From an uncultured Lachnospiraceae bacterium (lineage in GTDB: Bacteria > Bacillota > Clostridia > Lachnospirales > Lachnospiraceae): a DNA stretch of 14,472 nucleotides. Positions within the stretch are counted from its first letter, which is position 1; every line of letters begins with the position of its first letter. Positions 8,101 to 14,472 of the stretch are shown one piece after another. The notes below the pieces were generated by a model. It worked only from the letters and a program-made list of their open reading frames with translations. It had not been told where the DNA came from and searched no databases. Location: assembly GCA_948468325.1 (NCBI GenBank), contig CAOKHR010000029.1, forward strand, positions 1 through 14,472. Reading direction: 5' to 3'. Position numbers and translations under genes: made by a program.

Positions 8101-11100
8101 TTCCCGACGGGGCCTGGCAGTACAGACCCTCCGTGAAATTTGGTGTTGGTATTTGTACCGTTGAACGCATCATAAACGGTTCCCTTTGCGTGTGCACCAA
8201 TAAGTTTTCCTCTGCCTGAGGTATAACCGTTTTTCTTCAGCTGATCCATCTGTTTATGGTTAAAAATAATATCGCCGCGTTTTAAGTTGATAAACTGTGC
8301 GCCGCCCCGGATGGGGATCAGCCTGCCGTTTCTGACAAGGCCTTCTTCGCCCAGTTCATTTACTAAGGCTTTTTCATTTCTGGGGATGGATACACTGGAA
8401 CCGGATCCTAGTGCAAAAGCATTGAATGTGCCGTTTGCTTCCGTGCTTTTTTTTGTTTCTGTGTCGGTTTTCGTTTTCGGTTTTTGGGGCTGTTTTTTTG
8501 GATTTCTGGGATTTTCTAAAATATCGAGTATTGTTGGTCTATATTTTATAGTGCCTTCTAATATTGGCACGTCTGCCGCAAAAACAGGTGAAAAGTCAGG
8601 ATTGAAAACGAGCGTGTATTGTGTTTTTTCATCTACTTCCGCGGAATCCACAAGAATTTCAGGCAGTTGCTGCAAGTTTTCTTTCTGGTCTTCCAGATTT
8701 GCCTTTTCCTTTTCATGGCCGGTTATATCCCTGTGGATTGCATAGATTTCGTTTGAACTGGACGCCTGTTTTAAGGATTCTTTCAGACTGTTCAGTTCTT
8801 CATCAAGCTGTGCAAGCTGGGAATCTATCTCTGTAATATTGGAAGTGATTTCAAGCATCAGAGGTTCTTTCAGGTTCGTCATTAACAGAGATATGCGTTC
8901 CAGCTCCTGTTCCGCTTCGTGATAGTCGTCACTGTCTTTTGCCGATGTTTTCATTGTTTCTTTGCACTCTTTTACCTTTTCAATCAGTTCCATATACCGT
9001 GAAATCCTGTCATCAAGGCTTCTTTCATCATTCATGGAATCTGCATCAAATCCAAGGGAAGAGAGCAGTGTATGTACTTCTTCCAGCTGATTTTTATACA
9101 GTTCATAAGCGGCGGAATCCGGGTGCATGTTTTCAAGATTCATTTTTATGGAAGAGGCTTTATCCAGTAATATATCGGTTACTCCGTCAATGTCAGAATC
9201 ATCAAAATCCAGTGTATGTTTCAGATATTCATCAAAGGGTTCCTTTGATTCTGCATCAGAGTCGATATAGTCTTCATGTGCATTCCAGACAGTGTCTGTT
9301 GTCGAATTTTTAAATTCGTTGTATTTCTGTTTTGCAGTATCCAGTTCCTGAGACAGTTTCATATATTCGCTGCCGGTTATGTCTGTACAGTTATTCAGTG
9401 CTTCCTGTGCGGTCATGACATTGGATAACAGGGACTGGTATTCATCCAGTGTGTTTGTAAAACTGGAGCTGAAAAATTCCCTGTTATTATATTCATACAG
9501 GTTTGCACGTTGTTTTAATGCCTGAAACATGTCGCTGCTTATGCCAAGACGGTCTGACCATTCTTTGTCATTTTTCGGTATGTCGCCGTCAAGAACAATT
9601 TTATCTGCACTCTGGAAGAGATTGTTAAGGCCGTTTGTTTCATCAAAAAACGGAGCCGCTTTCTTTACGACTTCTCTTGCAATGCTGGCGTATTCCTCCA
9701 TGTCTTTTGCATTCAGAAGCTTTTTATAGTCTTCTTCGCTGGCCATAAATTCGATGCCGGCCTGGAACCCTTTTGTATTTGTCTTTCCGTAATGTTCACT
9801 TTCTGTATTATTTAGTGTTTCATTTACAAGATTATATGCATCCTGTGCAGTGTCAAACATATCCTGGTCGTTAAACTCTTTCGCGGCCTCAAACCGTCTG
9901 AATGCATTTGACGCTTCATCAACGGAATTTGACAGCAGTTCAAGCTGTGTAATCTGCTCCTGCAAGGCATCAATGCTGCCGTATGTAGTCTCGATATTTT
10001 CCAGCAGCGAGCCGTTGTAATTATCAATGCCATTGTTCCACTGTACCCATTCTTGTTTTTTCAGGGCAAGCGTCTGCCGGATGGCCTCCCGCACATCTGA
10101 CCGGCGCGCCTGGGCAGCCTGCTTTAATTTGGTTGTGTTCACTGTGATGTGCCCGTTTTCTGATTTGACGGCTGTGGAATATTTAGAGGAGCAGGAGAAA
10201 AGTTTTTCGTAGGTTGATTCTTGGATACTTCCGGTGTCGGAGAGGATCTCCTGAAGGAGGGATAGTTCATCGATTAGGCCAATGACTTCTGTGTCGCCTT
10301 CTTTGGAGCCGTTGACTGCTTTAAATGCGTCGGGGAGAGAGAGGAGAGAAGAGGATGTGTCTGAATTTTGGATTTCCCTAATCTTAGCAATTAGTTCATC
10401 CAAAGATAGAAGAGTACCTTCTGGTATTTCAATCTGTTCTGTTGCGATTTGTAATTCTTCAAATGTGAGTTTTTCAACTTCGTTGTAAAAATCTTCTTGT
10501 AATAGTGATTTTACACTTTGGTGCATTCTATTAACATCGTCTAAAGATTTAAAGTTAATAGATAAATCAAAGTCGTTTTCTTTGCAATATTTTTGAATAT
10601 TTGTAATAGCACCTTTGACGCGTTTAACATATTGTCCAGAAGTTTCATCTTGTTTTGGTAGTGCATAAACATTTTCAATTATCCGAGATACATCTTCGTT
10701 TGAAGCTAATAAATTGGTAAACTTTTGAACATTATTAGCCATCTCAACAAAAGTGTCTTCGGATTTAATTGATGCATAATCAAGTCCTTCAATATATTCA
10801 TGAATAAAAGATTTTGCATTTTCTGATAACTGATTATAAGCGTTGGATCCTTTATTGTTTTTTGTGGCTTGGGCATTCCAATTTAACTGGTCTTTATAAT
10901 CTTGATATATTGCCTCTCTATCGTCAATTATTCGTTGATTTTCTTGAATATAGGCGTCTGAATCATGTATCAAGTTATCAATTTGTTCATCTGTAAACCA
11001 ATTATAAATAGGGTTTTCATAGTTGCTTAAACTATCTATAAATTGTCGTAATTTTTCTTCAGAGGATGTTATTCGCTCTTGAAGTGAACCTAGCCACCCA

Positions 11101-12164
11101 TATGCTGTGTTTAATTCTGTTGCCTCATATAAACTATCGCCATATACAAATTCATTAAGAGCATATGCAACATCGGCAACGTCTATTTGCTTTGTTAAAC
11201 CGCTATTTTTATAAGTATACATAAATTCTTTTTTTGCTACAGCTTCGTTTGCATATAATCGTAAATTTTTCCAAACTAAATCATAAATAGTTCCAGATTT
11301 AGTCTTTGTGTCTGCGCTATTTTCAAATTCATTTATTTTCGTAATAACACCAGAAGCAACTTCTTGATTCTTAAATTTTGTTGTATTGTTTCTTAATGAT
11401 TTTTCATATTCCTCGTCTAACAATTCAATAGAGTGTTGAAGAAGGTTATTTTTATTAGAAATGGCTGCTCCTTCATTGTTCCATCCTGTTATTAATTTTG
11501 GGGTAATGTCTAAAATCTGAGACATTATCTCCTGATACTTCTGATATTCTTTATCTGGAAGATTTTGTATTCCGCCAAGAGATTCAGATTTTTTAGTTAA
11601 AAAGTCATATTCTTCACGTAGTCCAACTAATGTTTTTCGATTGTTTTCATATGAAGAATTATTGTCAGACAACTGGGTTTGAAGTTTAAACAATCTGTCT
11701 TTTGCTCTTTCTGAAGACTGAGAAAGATAATTAAAACCTTCTATAATCTTAGTTATTCCCCACGTAATAGCTATTCCGGTGAATATATTAAATGTGGAAG
11801 ATAAAACTTTAACACCTACACTTGCCAATTTAGTGGATTTGGCAGTAGATTCTAATTCGGATTGAACAAGTTTTTGTTTTGCAACAAAAGTATCAGTTGT
11901 ACCAGATAATCCTTTTGTTTGAAGTGCATATTCCTTTGCAGTTATGCTTGCTTGTGTCATTGTTTGTGTATATGCTTTTGCATATGACATACCACTTGCT
12001 ATTTTATTCTCTAAATTAATTAATGCCGTCTTATCTAATTCTAATTGTAAAATATGTTTTTGTATAGAATCATTTACTTCTTTTTGAGCAATTTTTCTTG
12101 CTTGTAATGTACTAATAATTCTTTGACCAGATAAAGTCGTTTCATCTTTAATTGTCTTGAATAT
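5196..12164 (-). CDS. Phage tape measure protein, exon 2 (C-terminal 2,322 residues)
   Basis: This is the larger exon of the tail tape measure gene. The protein sets tail length and is ejected with the DNA. Exon 2 begins with IFKTIKDETTLSGQR at the predicted 3' splice site. A hydrophobic segment (VGVKVLSSTFNIFTGIAITWGI) comes early, followed by very long helical and coiled-coil stretches. A Pro/Lys/Thr-rich hinge (about 8430-8520) comes next, then the recurring tape measure motif ALVNELGEEGLVRNGRLIP with GGAQFINLKRGDIIF (about 8260-8370). After these lie a Lys-rich helical region (about 7300-7530) and a glycine-rich C-terminal part (FPGFQKGGIVS). The open frame continues upstream to an ATG at 12251, but codons 12251-12165 are intron sequence with no ribosome binding site. 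Base composition changes near 10,380: AT-rich towards the intron, mid-40s GC afterwards, with the frame kept. No catalytic peptidase or lysozyme motif was seen. Confidence 0.9.
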   Translation of the reverse strand: MFKTIKDETTLSGQRIISTLQARKIAQKEVNDSIQKHILQLELDKTALINLENKIASGMSYAKAYTQTMTQASITAKEYALQTKGLSGTTDTFVAKQKLVQSELESTAKSTKLASVGVKVLSSTFNIFTGIAITWGITKIIEGFNYLSQSSERAKDRLFKLQTQLSDNNSSYENNRKTLVGLREEYDFLTKKSESLGGIQNLPDKEYQKYQEIMSQILDITPKLITGWNNEGAAISNKNNLLQHSIELLDEEYEKSLRNNTTKFKNQEVASGVITKINEFENSADTKTKSGTIYDLVWKNLRLYANEAVAKKEFMYTYKNSGLTKQIDVADVAYALNEFVYGDSLYEATELNTAYGWLGSLQERITSSEEKLRQFIDSLSNYENPIYNWFTDEQIDNLIHDSDAYIQENQRIIDDREAIYQDYKDQLNWNAQATKNNKGSNAYNQLSENAKSFIHEYIEGLDYASIKSEDTFVEMANNVQKFTNLLASNEDVSRIIENVYALPKQDETSGQYVKRVKGAITNIQKYCKENDFDLSINFKSLDDVNRMHQSVKSLLQEDFYNEVEKLTFEELQIATEQIEIPEGTLLSLDELIAKIREIQNSDTSSSLLSLPDAFKAVNGSKEGDTEVIGLIDELSLLQEILSDTGSIQESTYEKLFSCSSKYSTAVKSENGHITVNTTKLKQAAQARRSDVREAIRQTLALKKQEWVQWNNGIDNYNGSLLENIETTYGSIDALQEQITQLELLSNSVDEASNAFRRFEAAKEFNDQDMFDTAQDAYNLVNETLNNTESEHYGKTNTKGFQAGIEFMASEEDYKKLLNAKDMEEYASIAREVVKKAAPFFDETNGLNNLFQSADKIVLDGDIPKNDKEWSDRLGISSDMFQALKQRANLYEYNNREFFSSSFTNTLDEYQSLLSNVMTAQEALNNCTDITGSEYMKLSQELDTAKQKYNEFKNSTTDTVWNAHEDYIDSDAESKEPFDEYLKHTLDFDDSDIDGVTDILLDKASSIKMNLENMHPDSAAYELYKNQLEEVHTLLSSLGFDADSMNDERSLDDRISRYMELIEKVKECKETMKTSAKDSDDYHEAEQELERISLLMTNLKEPLMLEITSNITEIDSQLAQLDEELNSLKESLKQASSSNEIYAIHRDITGHEKEKANLEDQKENLQQLPEILVDSAEVDEKTQYTLVFNPDFSPVFAADVPILEGTIKYRPTILDILENPRNPKKQPQKPKTKTDTETKKSTEANGTFNAFALGSGSSVSIPRNEKALVNELGEEGLVRNGRLIPIRGGAQFINLKRGDIIFNHKQMDQLKKNGYTSGRGKLIGAHAKGTVYDAFNGTNTNTKFHGGSVLPGPVGNSAVQTNSANNSANDSQTASDAAEETLETFEKIFDWIEYRLKNFQRKFDKWLKQAETALTKKFVDIYYKKASKNLKKELSTYGKSYGKYMKEANALGLDEKYAKKIRNGTLDIETIRAQGSPDDMKIYQDLADKIQKYQEWYDKAAQSTASFVETAEKLYHLPLDKAADKIEIFSDKIDLLDKKLKNAIGSQAKNTLIKKQDKQEKKTLVAQKEAKKETKKNLKQAKKNLKSKNTLSSPDVSGKDKKKIKNAVKNNKQINLSLFEEGSKAYNAAVKYNEALKARKQAVNDCSAAQEEYNSWAVESNKLKFDNIADDFEKQAQLLDHQMTALDSRISEIEASGAKVNISYYESQKKINDQMLATYQQEKNELEKRIGAIKPGTDEWYEAFDQIQQVSASISSCKKETYELNNAINQLHFDLFEDISKSIGRIITEQEFLQSLFAHEKLTDDKTGNLTEAGLAKLGSLSASYYASDNDAQRYAAEVKELRRMYNSGSLHSDLLGITLNSMDDLKKVLDETVTKEQDSYKERYDFETKINDMMKERYQAELNYLKELIDDKKNALNAEKDLHDYNRTISEKTNDISTLQKQIAAYSGDTSQEGLAKLQKLQKELSEKEDDLHETEYDRYISDQQDMLDKLYEEYQELTTKKMDDFMLLVGEGLDTANANMAVISDYLTKIAEENNYIKETDGMFDRLAGTIQDNINNIIADIADDSKKSSGTSSSGEGAAVANSASPGALPPAGTPDSGKSATSKLDKAKNYIAKHASSTKKKKKEFSDVNQVIYENKAGAYSGKGKILSPTELQGLAKELNVTYNGGGKDENLYKKLKSIKFPGFQKGGIVSVDSIEKQVKSNGDDGIASVKNGEGLIPAEQMPQFLELLKNLPNLQNVPQSLVNTPDANHFISALHNNTPAKSIAATYNFTLENCANAEDIIHQIKHSQKVQKALRSVTSDRISGSGRLSVKSIQENSI

Positions 12165-12165
12165 C
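12150..12165 (-). other. 3' splice site and P10 target of the group I intron
   Basis: The intron ends ...TTAGTATG with its terminal G at 12165, and exon 2 starts ATATTCAAGACAATT (12164-12150). These first exon bases are complementary to intron bases 13381-13368 (AATTGTTTGAATAT), which lie immediately 5' of the guide that pairs with exon 1. This is exactly the P10 geometry. Eight pairs, one bulged G and six further pairs can form, far longer than a typical P10. The junction falls between codons (phase 0). Confidence 0.85.
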
Positions 12166-12240
12166 ATACTAAGGAAGTGTATAATTATAAAAAATATACC
12201 TTGGTGTATTGTGGGGATTTTATTATGCGAAATATTGATC

Positions 12241-12257
12241 TGTATTTTCAAAATACA
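12241..12257. repeat. Perfect palindrome upstream of the intron membrane gene
   Basis: TGTATTTTCAAAATACA has 8-bp arms around one central base and lies 32 bases before the ATG at 12290. It could be an operator for the membrane gene or a small hairpin near the 3' end of the intron RNA. No clear -10/-35 pair could be fixed around it. Confidence 0.5.
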
Positions 12258-12289
12258 TTTATCTTATCAAAGAAAAGTGAGATATTATT

Positions 12290-12940
12290 ATGAAAGTATT
12301 CCACAATAGAGTGAATTATATATTGCTATCCTTGTTAATAATATCAGAGTTAGTAATATTAATTATATATTCTATTCCAAATTTAAACCATACTGTTAAT
12401 TTCGTAAAATCTATTGAGGATTTGATAATTGCAGGGTATGTTAGTGATATTTTTTGGCAAAATGGAGTTATATACGGTTTAATTTACTGTATTTTCCATA
12501 CTTTAACTTATATATTAATTATAATATTTTCAGTTATTACACTATTTAAACATAGAATGATAAAAATAGTAGGAAATATTATTATTATACAAAATATCAT
12601 GCTTTTATCTCTTACATTATGGCATAAATTTTTAATAAATGAATTAAATGAAACTGTGGTTATTGATATTGAAATGTATATATTTATTACTATTTTTTTA
12701 ACTGCATTTGTGATGATTGTATCTTTGAGAAAGAAAAAATTTTATTTAACGTTGAGCATAATAACGATCTTACAATTAATCAATACAATAAATTTTGCAA
12801 TAGAACATATTGCAAGTATCTATATTACCAGCGTAATGTTTGTATGTTTTAGCGAGATACTTATACTTAATCTGTACTGGTTGGTTTTGTGCTTTATTAA
12901 AAAGGATATAGAGCTTTATAATGATCAAAGTGATTTATAG
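12290..12940 (+). CDS. Polytopic membrane protein encoded antisense within the intron, unrecognised
   Basis: The protein has 216 residues with about six hydrophobic segments (roughly 9-29, 59-86, 93-112, 129-146, 151-170 and 175-203; the last may be longer than one helix). Short basic loops (KHRMIK, RKKKFY) help set topology, and the tail is polar and acidic (KKDIELYNDQSDL). The ATG is preceded by a weak GTGAG ribosome binding site 8 bases upstream. The sequence is very AT-rich. It lies wholly inside the group I intron, on the strand opposite to intron and tape measure transcription, between the P9 hairpins and the 3' splice site, where other group I introns carry homing endonucleases. No family is recognised. 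A role in phage exclusion, immunity or regulation would be speculation. Length, an intact start and stop, and balanced hydrophobic and basic pattern argue that it is real. Confidence 0.65.
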   Translation: MKVFHNRVNYILLSLLIISELVILIIYSIPNLNHTVNFVKSIEDLIIAGYVSDIFWQNGVIYGLIYCIFHTLTYILIIIFSVITLFKHRMIKIVGNIIIIQNIMLLSLTLWHKFLINELNETVVIDIEMYIFITIFLTAFVMIVSLRKKKFYLTLSIITILQLINTINFAIEHIASIYITSVMFVCFSEILILNLYWLVLCFIKKDIELYNDQSDL

Positions 12941-12941
12941 C

Positions 12942-13032
12942 ATAAAAACAAAATGAAAAAAGAGAAAATTATTAAGAGGATATTCTTGCTTGTATAAGCA
13001 GAGATACTTATGTAATCATAATTTGTTTTTAT
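12942..13032. repeat. Inverted repeat after the membrane gene, possible terminator or intron stem
   Basis: ATAAAAACAAA (12942-12952) is the exact reverse complement of TTTGTTTTTAT (13022-13032). The 69 bases between contain a small hairpin TGCTT-GTAT-AAGCA (12987-13000). The left arm begins two bases after the membrane-gene stop. On the + strand the right arm is T-rich and followed by more T, so it could end that transcript before it reaches the intron core. On the - strand it would close off the AT-rich insert from the catalytic core as a peripheral stem. Confidence 0.45.
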
Positions 13033-13361
13033 ATTTTTGTAGTAGTTTAATTCAACTCTCCGTTTCCCCACAAATGGCAAGGAGAAATCCATACTGATTT
13101 TCAGGCATCAGCGGGCCAGTACCGAGCGCATCTTATCATGGCATCGTTTCATATAACCATGACCGGGAGTTGTCGCTTCTGTGAGGGCTTCCTCTGGCTG
13201 AGGCTATCCCTGCGGACTGTTCCAGTGGCCGGATTGTTACTTTTTAAGAAAAAGTACCGGCCAGTGTAGGAGTTTCCCCGCATATTGTCCCTTCGTTTAC
13301 CGGTATGTATTTCATACCGGGCAGCAGGAAAACTTATGTATCCATAAGAACATCTGCTGCT

Positions 13362-13411
13362 GTCGGCATATTCAAACAATTTTTGAGTCCAGACATTTTA
13401 GGACTACCGAC
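13362..13411 (-). other. 5' splice site, P1 helix and internal guide sequence
   Basis: Exon 1 ends GTCGGT (13411-13406). The guide GCCGAC (13367-13362) pairs with all six bases, with the last exon U opposite G, the conserved group I splice-site pair. The 38-base loop between them holds a 5-bp hairpin AGTCC/GGACT (13405-13401, 13390-13386) and the P10 strand directly next to the guide. The cut falls exactly after the codon GGT (Gly). Confidence 0.88.
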
Positions 13412-14472
13412 GTTTTTGAATCCAGCGATTAATCCGGCGCTGAGGCCAATACTTCCAAAGGAACCCAGCGCGCCTGTGACCGAATTGAGTACGGATAAAA
13501 GGCTGTTAAAGCCGTTTATTATTGTAATGACTGCATCGGAATTTGCAATATTTCCGATTGTCTGTGTCCAGGTATTGGACAGTTTGTTCAGGGAGCCTTC
13601 CCAGCTCTCGGCAGATTTCATTGTTTCTTCTAAGGCGGAGCCACCGGCATTTTCGTAATCTCCAAGCATTTTTTCATAGAGGTCCCAGTTTGACAGGATG
13701 CCGGAAAGCACGTTGCTGCGGTATTTTCCACCAATGTCGGAAAGAATGCCGGATTTCTGGACGGAGTCATCCGGCAGGGAGTTGTATACGGCGGCAAGTT
13801 CTTTTAAGATTTCCATTGGGTCTCTCAATTTTGTAATGCCGTCCTGTACGGTTCTTAATTCAATGCCCAGACTCTTGCAGCGTTTTTCTGCCTGGGAGAG
13901 GGATTCGGCATTTAAAATTTCCGTTTCAAATCCTGTTTCTCCTTCGATCTGCTGCAAAGTCATGATGATGCCGCTTACCGCACGGCCAACGACATTTCCG
14001 GCTTCCTGTGTGGTGGCGATTCCGGTTCCAAGCAGCGCTGTCATTTCATTTTCACCAATATTGACATTTGCCAGATGGCTGGCCGAAATTTTTGTTGCTT
14101 CGGCCAGGTCTTCCATACTGACAGAGTTTCTGTTTGTAACCTGATTTTGGGCATCGAGCAGTGCTGTAAGCTTTTCGACATTTCCGGAATATCGGTAAGC
14201 AGCATCGGATGCCATAATATAGTCATTTGCAAGGGAAGCATTCATGCTGCCGGAGCTTTGGGCAAGTGTACTTAACCTGGCCAGTTCTTCTGCGTTTTTA
14301 TATCCGGCGCGGTACATTTCCTGAACATCGGAAAGGTAATCGGCTGCTTTGCGTCCAAGTTTGTTTGCTGTTTCAAAAGAAACACTGCCAAGCTCTTGCA
14401 GCTGTGTTTTTGTTAGGTCGCTTGTTTTGCTGATTTCTGTCAGGATTGTATTGAGTTCTTTTAAATCGCCAA
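13406..14472 (-). CDS. Phage tape measure protein, exon 1 (partial, TP901-type core region)
   Basis: The frame is open to the window edge (first full codon at 14470), so the true start is outside; 355 codons are visible. It contains the TP901-family tape measure core. Segments include a helical stretch (RAGYKNAEELARLSTLAQSS), the glycine-rich ALLGTGIATTQEAGNVVGRAVSGI, SGILSDIGGKYRSNVLSGIL, and a hydrophobic helix-rich end (VITIINGFNSLLSVLNSVTG, then SIGLSAGLIAGFKNVG). Unspliced RNA would add 24 intron-encoded residues (SPKMSGLKNCLNMP...) and stop at 13334. Spliced RNA continues into exon 2. The hydrophobic block at the exon end and the one early in exon 2 then fall about 60-80 residues apart, as one continuous tape measure hydrophobic region. 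Confidence 0.9.

Larger units (their letters stand above)
12165..13405 (-). ncRNA. Group I self-splicing intron (1,241 nt) in the tape measure gene
   Basis: Helices seen on the - strand: P1 GUCGGU/GCCGAC with U.G at the splice site; P2 GCAGCAG/CUGCUGC (13360-13354, 13327-13321) capped by CUUAUG/CAUAAG; P2.1 CCGGUAUG/CAUACCGG (13320-13313, 13307-13300); P3 GGGA/UCCC (13291-13288, 13168-13165). P4 is UGCGG/CCGCA (13282-13278, 13215-13211), followed by a GGAAAC J4/5. P5 is UGGCCGG/CCGGCCA, with an inner 8-bp stem (13256-13238). P6 is GGG/CCC with P6a CCUC/GAGG. P7 is CAGAAGCG (13181-13174) with CGCUCG (13128-13123), including the bulged A. P8 is UCAUGG/CCAUGA (13162-13157, 13141-13136), then J8/7 UAAGAU. 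P9-type hairpins follow at 13111-13094 and 13085-13057. The intron ends in G. Splicing joins codons ...KNVG and IFKT... in phase 0. The core is about 350 nt; the rest is an AT-rich insert with an antisense gene between P9 and the 3' splice site. No reverse transcriptase, TnpA/TnpB or sense homing endonuclease is present. Subgroup not determined. Confidence 0.93.

Noticed and set aside
12165..12251. Start of the large tape measure ORF at 12251 or at the ATG 12167
   Set aside because: Both lie in the intron with no Shine-Dalgarno. The ATG at 12167-12165 is the last three intron bases.
12150..13381. Invertible DNA segment flanked by inverted repeats
   Set aside because: The imperfect inverted repeat sits exactly at the guide and the 3' exon and is explained by P10. 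No recombinase gene is nearby.
12165..13405. Tape measure gene broken by an insertion sequence or frameshift
   Set aside because: No transposase, terminal repeats with target duplication or RT gene is present. A complete group I core plus exact phase-0 joining explains the split better.
12165..13405. IStron (group I intron fused to an IS605-type element) or group II intron
   Set aside because: There is no TnpA/TnpB reading frame. There is also no GUGYG start, domain V or maturase. P3-P8 with AAGAU J8/7 are group I hallmarks.
13149..13658. Short ORFs on both strands across the intron core (13149-13379 - and 13305-13658 +)
   Set aside because: They overlap structured intron RNA and exon 1, have no convincing ribosome binding site, and are chance open frames in a GC-richer stem-rich segment.
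1..14472. tRNA, rRNA or CRISPR arrays
   Set aside because: None was seen on either strand. No regularly spaced direct repeats or cloverleaf patterns were found by eye.

Overview
The window looks like a piece of a Firmicutes chromosome, most likely Lachnospiraceae-like. The reasons are mid-40s GC by eye, strong GGAGG-type ribosome binding sites, a Clostridia-style GlgB, and a tape-measure/Dit pair of the kind found in prophages of gut Clostridia. The family assignment is inference.

Layout. (1) Positions 2-3599, + strand: host-type genes. They are the C-terminal part of a P-loop ATPase (cut by the window edge) and, 22 bases later, glgB, the glycogen branching enzyme. (2) 3600-4085: a large hairpin after glgB, then on the - strand a 62-residue basic protein with its own strong sigma-A-type promoter. 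(3) 4086-14472, - strand: a siphophage tail module read right to left. It holds a giant tape measure gene, an 88-residue coiled-coil protein and a Dit-like distal tail protein. Nothing that normally follows Dit (Tal/tail fibre, holin, endolysin) lies between it and the host genes, so the prophage looks truncated on this side.

Main discovery. The tape measure gene appears as two ORFs split by about 1.2 kb, which a standard annotation would read as a broken gene. The separating DNA (12165-13405, - strand) is a self-splicing group I intron. Helices P1 to P9 can be drawn by hand: P1 with the U.G pair at the 5' splice site, P2, P2.1, P3, P4, P5, P6, P7 with the bulged A, P8 directly followed by an AAGAU J8/7, P9, and a terminal G at the 3' end. 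An exceptionally long P10 is also present. Splicing at the predicted sites joins ...KNVG to IFKT... exactly in phase 0 and restores a tape measure protein of at least 2,677 residues.

The intron carries no homing endonuclease in its own orientation. Instead it holds an AT-rich gene for a polytopic membrane protein on the opposite strand. That arrangement is unusual, and the protein is unrecognised. The AT-rich composition continues past the 3' splice site into about 1.8 kb of the second exon and ends near 10,380. This suggests that the intron and its 3' flank came in together, by recombination or co-conversion.

Expected behaviour (inference): when the prophage tail operon is transcribed, the intron splices to give tape measure mRNA. 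Transcription of the antisense membrane gene could run into the catalytic core and interfere, unless it is stopped by the inverted repeat at 12942-13032.
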